From NCBI GenBank assembly GCA_016873195.1, contig VGXW01000012.1:1-35173 (forward strand): 35,173 bases of DNA, in the 5' to 3' direction. The position numbers and the translations under genes were made by a program. Origin of the DNA: Planctomycetota bacterium (GTDB lineage Bacteria > Planctomycetota > UBA1135 > UBA2386). Shown one piece after another: positions 34,814 to 35,173 of the stretch (positions within the stretch are counted from its first letter, which is position 1; each line of letters begins with the position of its first letter). The notes beneath the pieces were generated by a model, which was given only the letters and a program-made list of their open reading frames with translations, was not told the origin of the DNA and did no database searches.

Positions 34814-35173
34814 TCATGCCAGCGCACCTTCGATCTCGGCGAAGATCTGCGCGTCCTCGAAACCCTCCTGCCGCGCGGCGCCGGACGGGCAGCCGGCGAC
34901 GCAGGTGCCGCAGCCCTTGCAGAGCTCGCGGCCGACCACGGACACCTTGCGCTGCTCGTCGTACTCGATCGCCGCGTACGGGCAGTTGCCGATGCACAGC
35001 TTGCAGCCGCCGCAGCGCTCGGCGTCGATGCTGGCGCGGACCGGCTCGAGCACCACCACGCCGCGGTCGAGCAGCGCCAGCGCGCTGGCCGCGGCCGCCG
35101 CGCCCTGCGCCACCGAGTCGGGGATGTCCTTCGGGCCCTGGCAGCCGCCGGCGACGAAGATGCCGTCCGCGTC
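34814..35173 (-). CDS. hdrA: HdrA-like heterodisulfide reductase flavoprotein subunit, C-terminal part (cut by window edge)
   Basis: The 119 visible C-terminal residues read DADGIFVAGGCQGPKDIPDS, then VAQGAAAAASALALL, the end of the FAD/thioredoxin-reductase-like domain of HdrA. Two ferredoxin-type 4Fe-4S motifs follow: CGGCKLCIGNCPY and CKGCGTCVAGCPSG. The N-terminus, with any additional cluster motif, lies beyond 35173. In archaea, HdrA with MvhADG bifurcates electrons from H2 to ferredoxin and a disulfide. Bacterial homologues couple other acceptors. Whether hdrB and hdrC follow upstream cannot be seen. The stop is 34 bases before the mvhD start. Confidence 0.93.
   Translation of the reverse strand, partial: DADGIFVAGGCQGPKDIPDSVAQGAAAAASALALLDRGVVVLEPVRASIDAERCGGCKLCIGNCPYAAIEYDEQRKVSVVGRELCKGCGTCVAGCPSGAARQEGFEDAQIFAEIEGALA

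Overview
This is a GC-rich bacterial chromosome segment, packed with coding sequence on both strands. The gene content suggests a Planctomycetota-like organism. It has a sulfatase with a lipoprotein-type leader, a DUF2961 protein, a PqaA-like hydrolase, a DUF6786-like protein, and a PKD protein ending in the 'GAGCAGS' module I associate with deep-branching marine planctomycetes. It also has PQQ-type propellers and a membrane pyrophosphatase. The assignment comes from recognised families, not from any marker gene, so it is a moderate-confidence inference. No rRNA, tRNA or CRISPR array was seen.

Layout. 1-3.4 kb: edge of a nucleotidyltransferase-like gene, an RluA-type pseudouridine synthase, a sulfatase, and a transposase remnant lying in frame upstream of the sulfatase. 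3.4-8.2 kb: a URO-D family enzyme, a short remnant resembling the start of a glycosidase, then a peptide-use pair (PepT tripeptidase and OPT peptide transporter). 8.4-10.1 kb: a VapBC toxin-antitoxin pair, a decayed YqaA-like membrane-protein fragment and an orphan ParB-like protein. 10.3-13.1 kb: a translationally coupled operon of N-acylornithine carbamoyltransferase, GNAT acetyltransferase and M20 deacylase, which reads as an N-acylated (acetyl- or succinyl-citrulline) arginine route. 13.4-16.4 kb: a secreted PKD protein and a small unknown protein. 16.2-18.2 kb: a large nitrilase-fold protein whose 3' end overlaps the unknown gene tail to tail.

18.4-25.4 kb: a secreted alpha/beta hydrolase, a DUF2961 protein fused to a GspG-like C-terminus, an LCM-type methyltransferase, a DUF6786-like secreted protein and an APC amino-acid permease. 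25.7-31.3 kb: a K+-dependent-type membrane pyrophosphatase, a PQQ-propeller lipoprotein and a GT-C-like membrane protein ending in two EF-hands. 31.3-35.2 kb (minus strand): an operon reading hdrA (partial), mvhD, mvhG, mvhA and hydrogenase maturation protease. This encodes a bacterial group 3c-type [NiFe] hydrogenase coupled to a heterodisulfide-reductase-like flavoprotein, and it runs off the window.

The strongest leads are the Hdr/Mvh operon, the arginine operon with an unusual specificity residue (Gln95), the DUF2961-GspG fusion, the GT-C/EF-hand fusion, and the nitrilase-fold protein with an unassigned 230-residue N-terminus.
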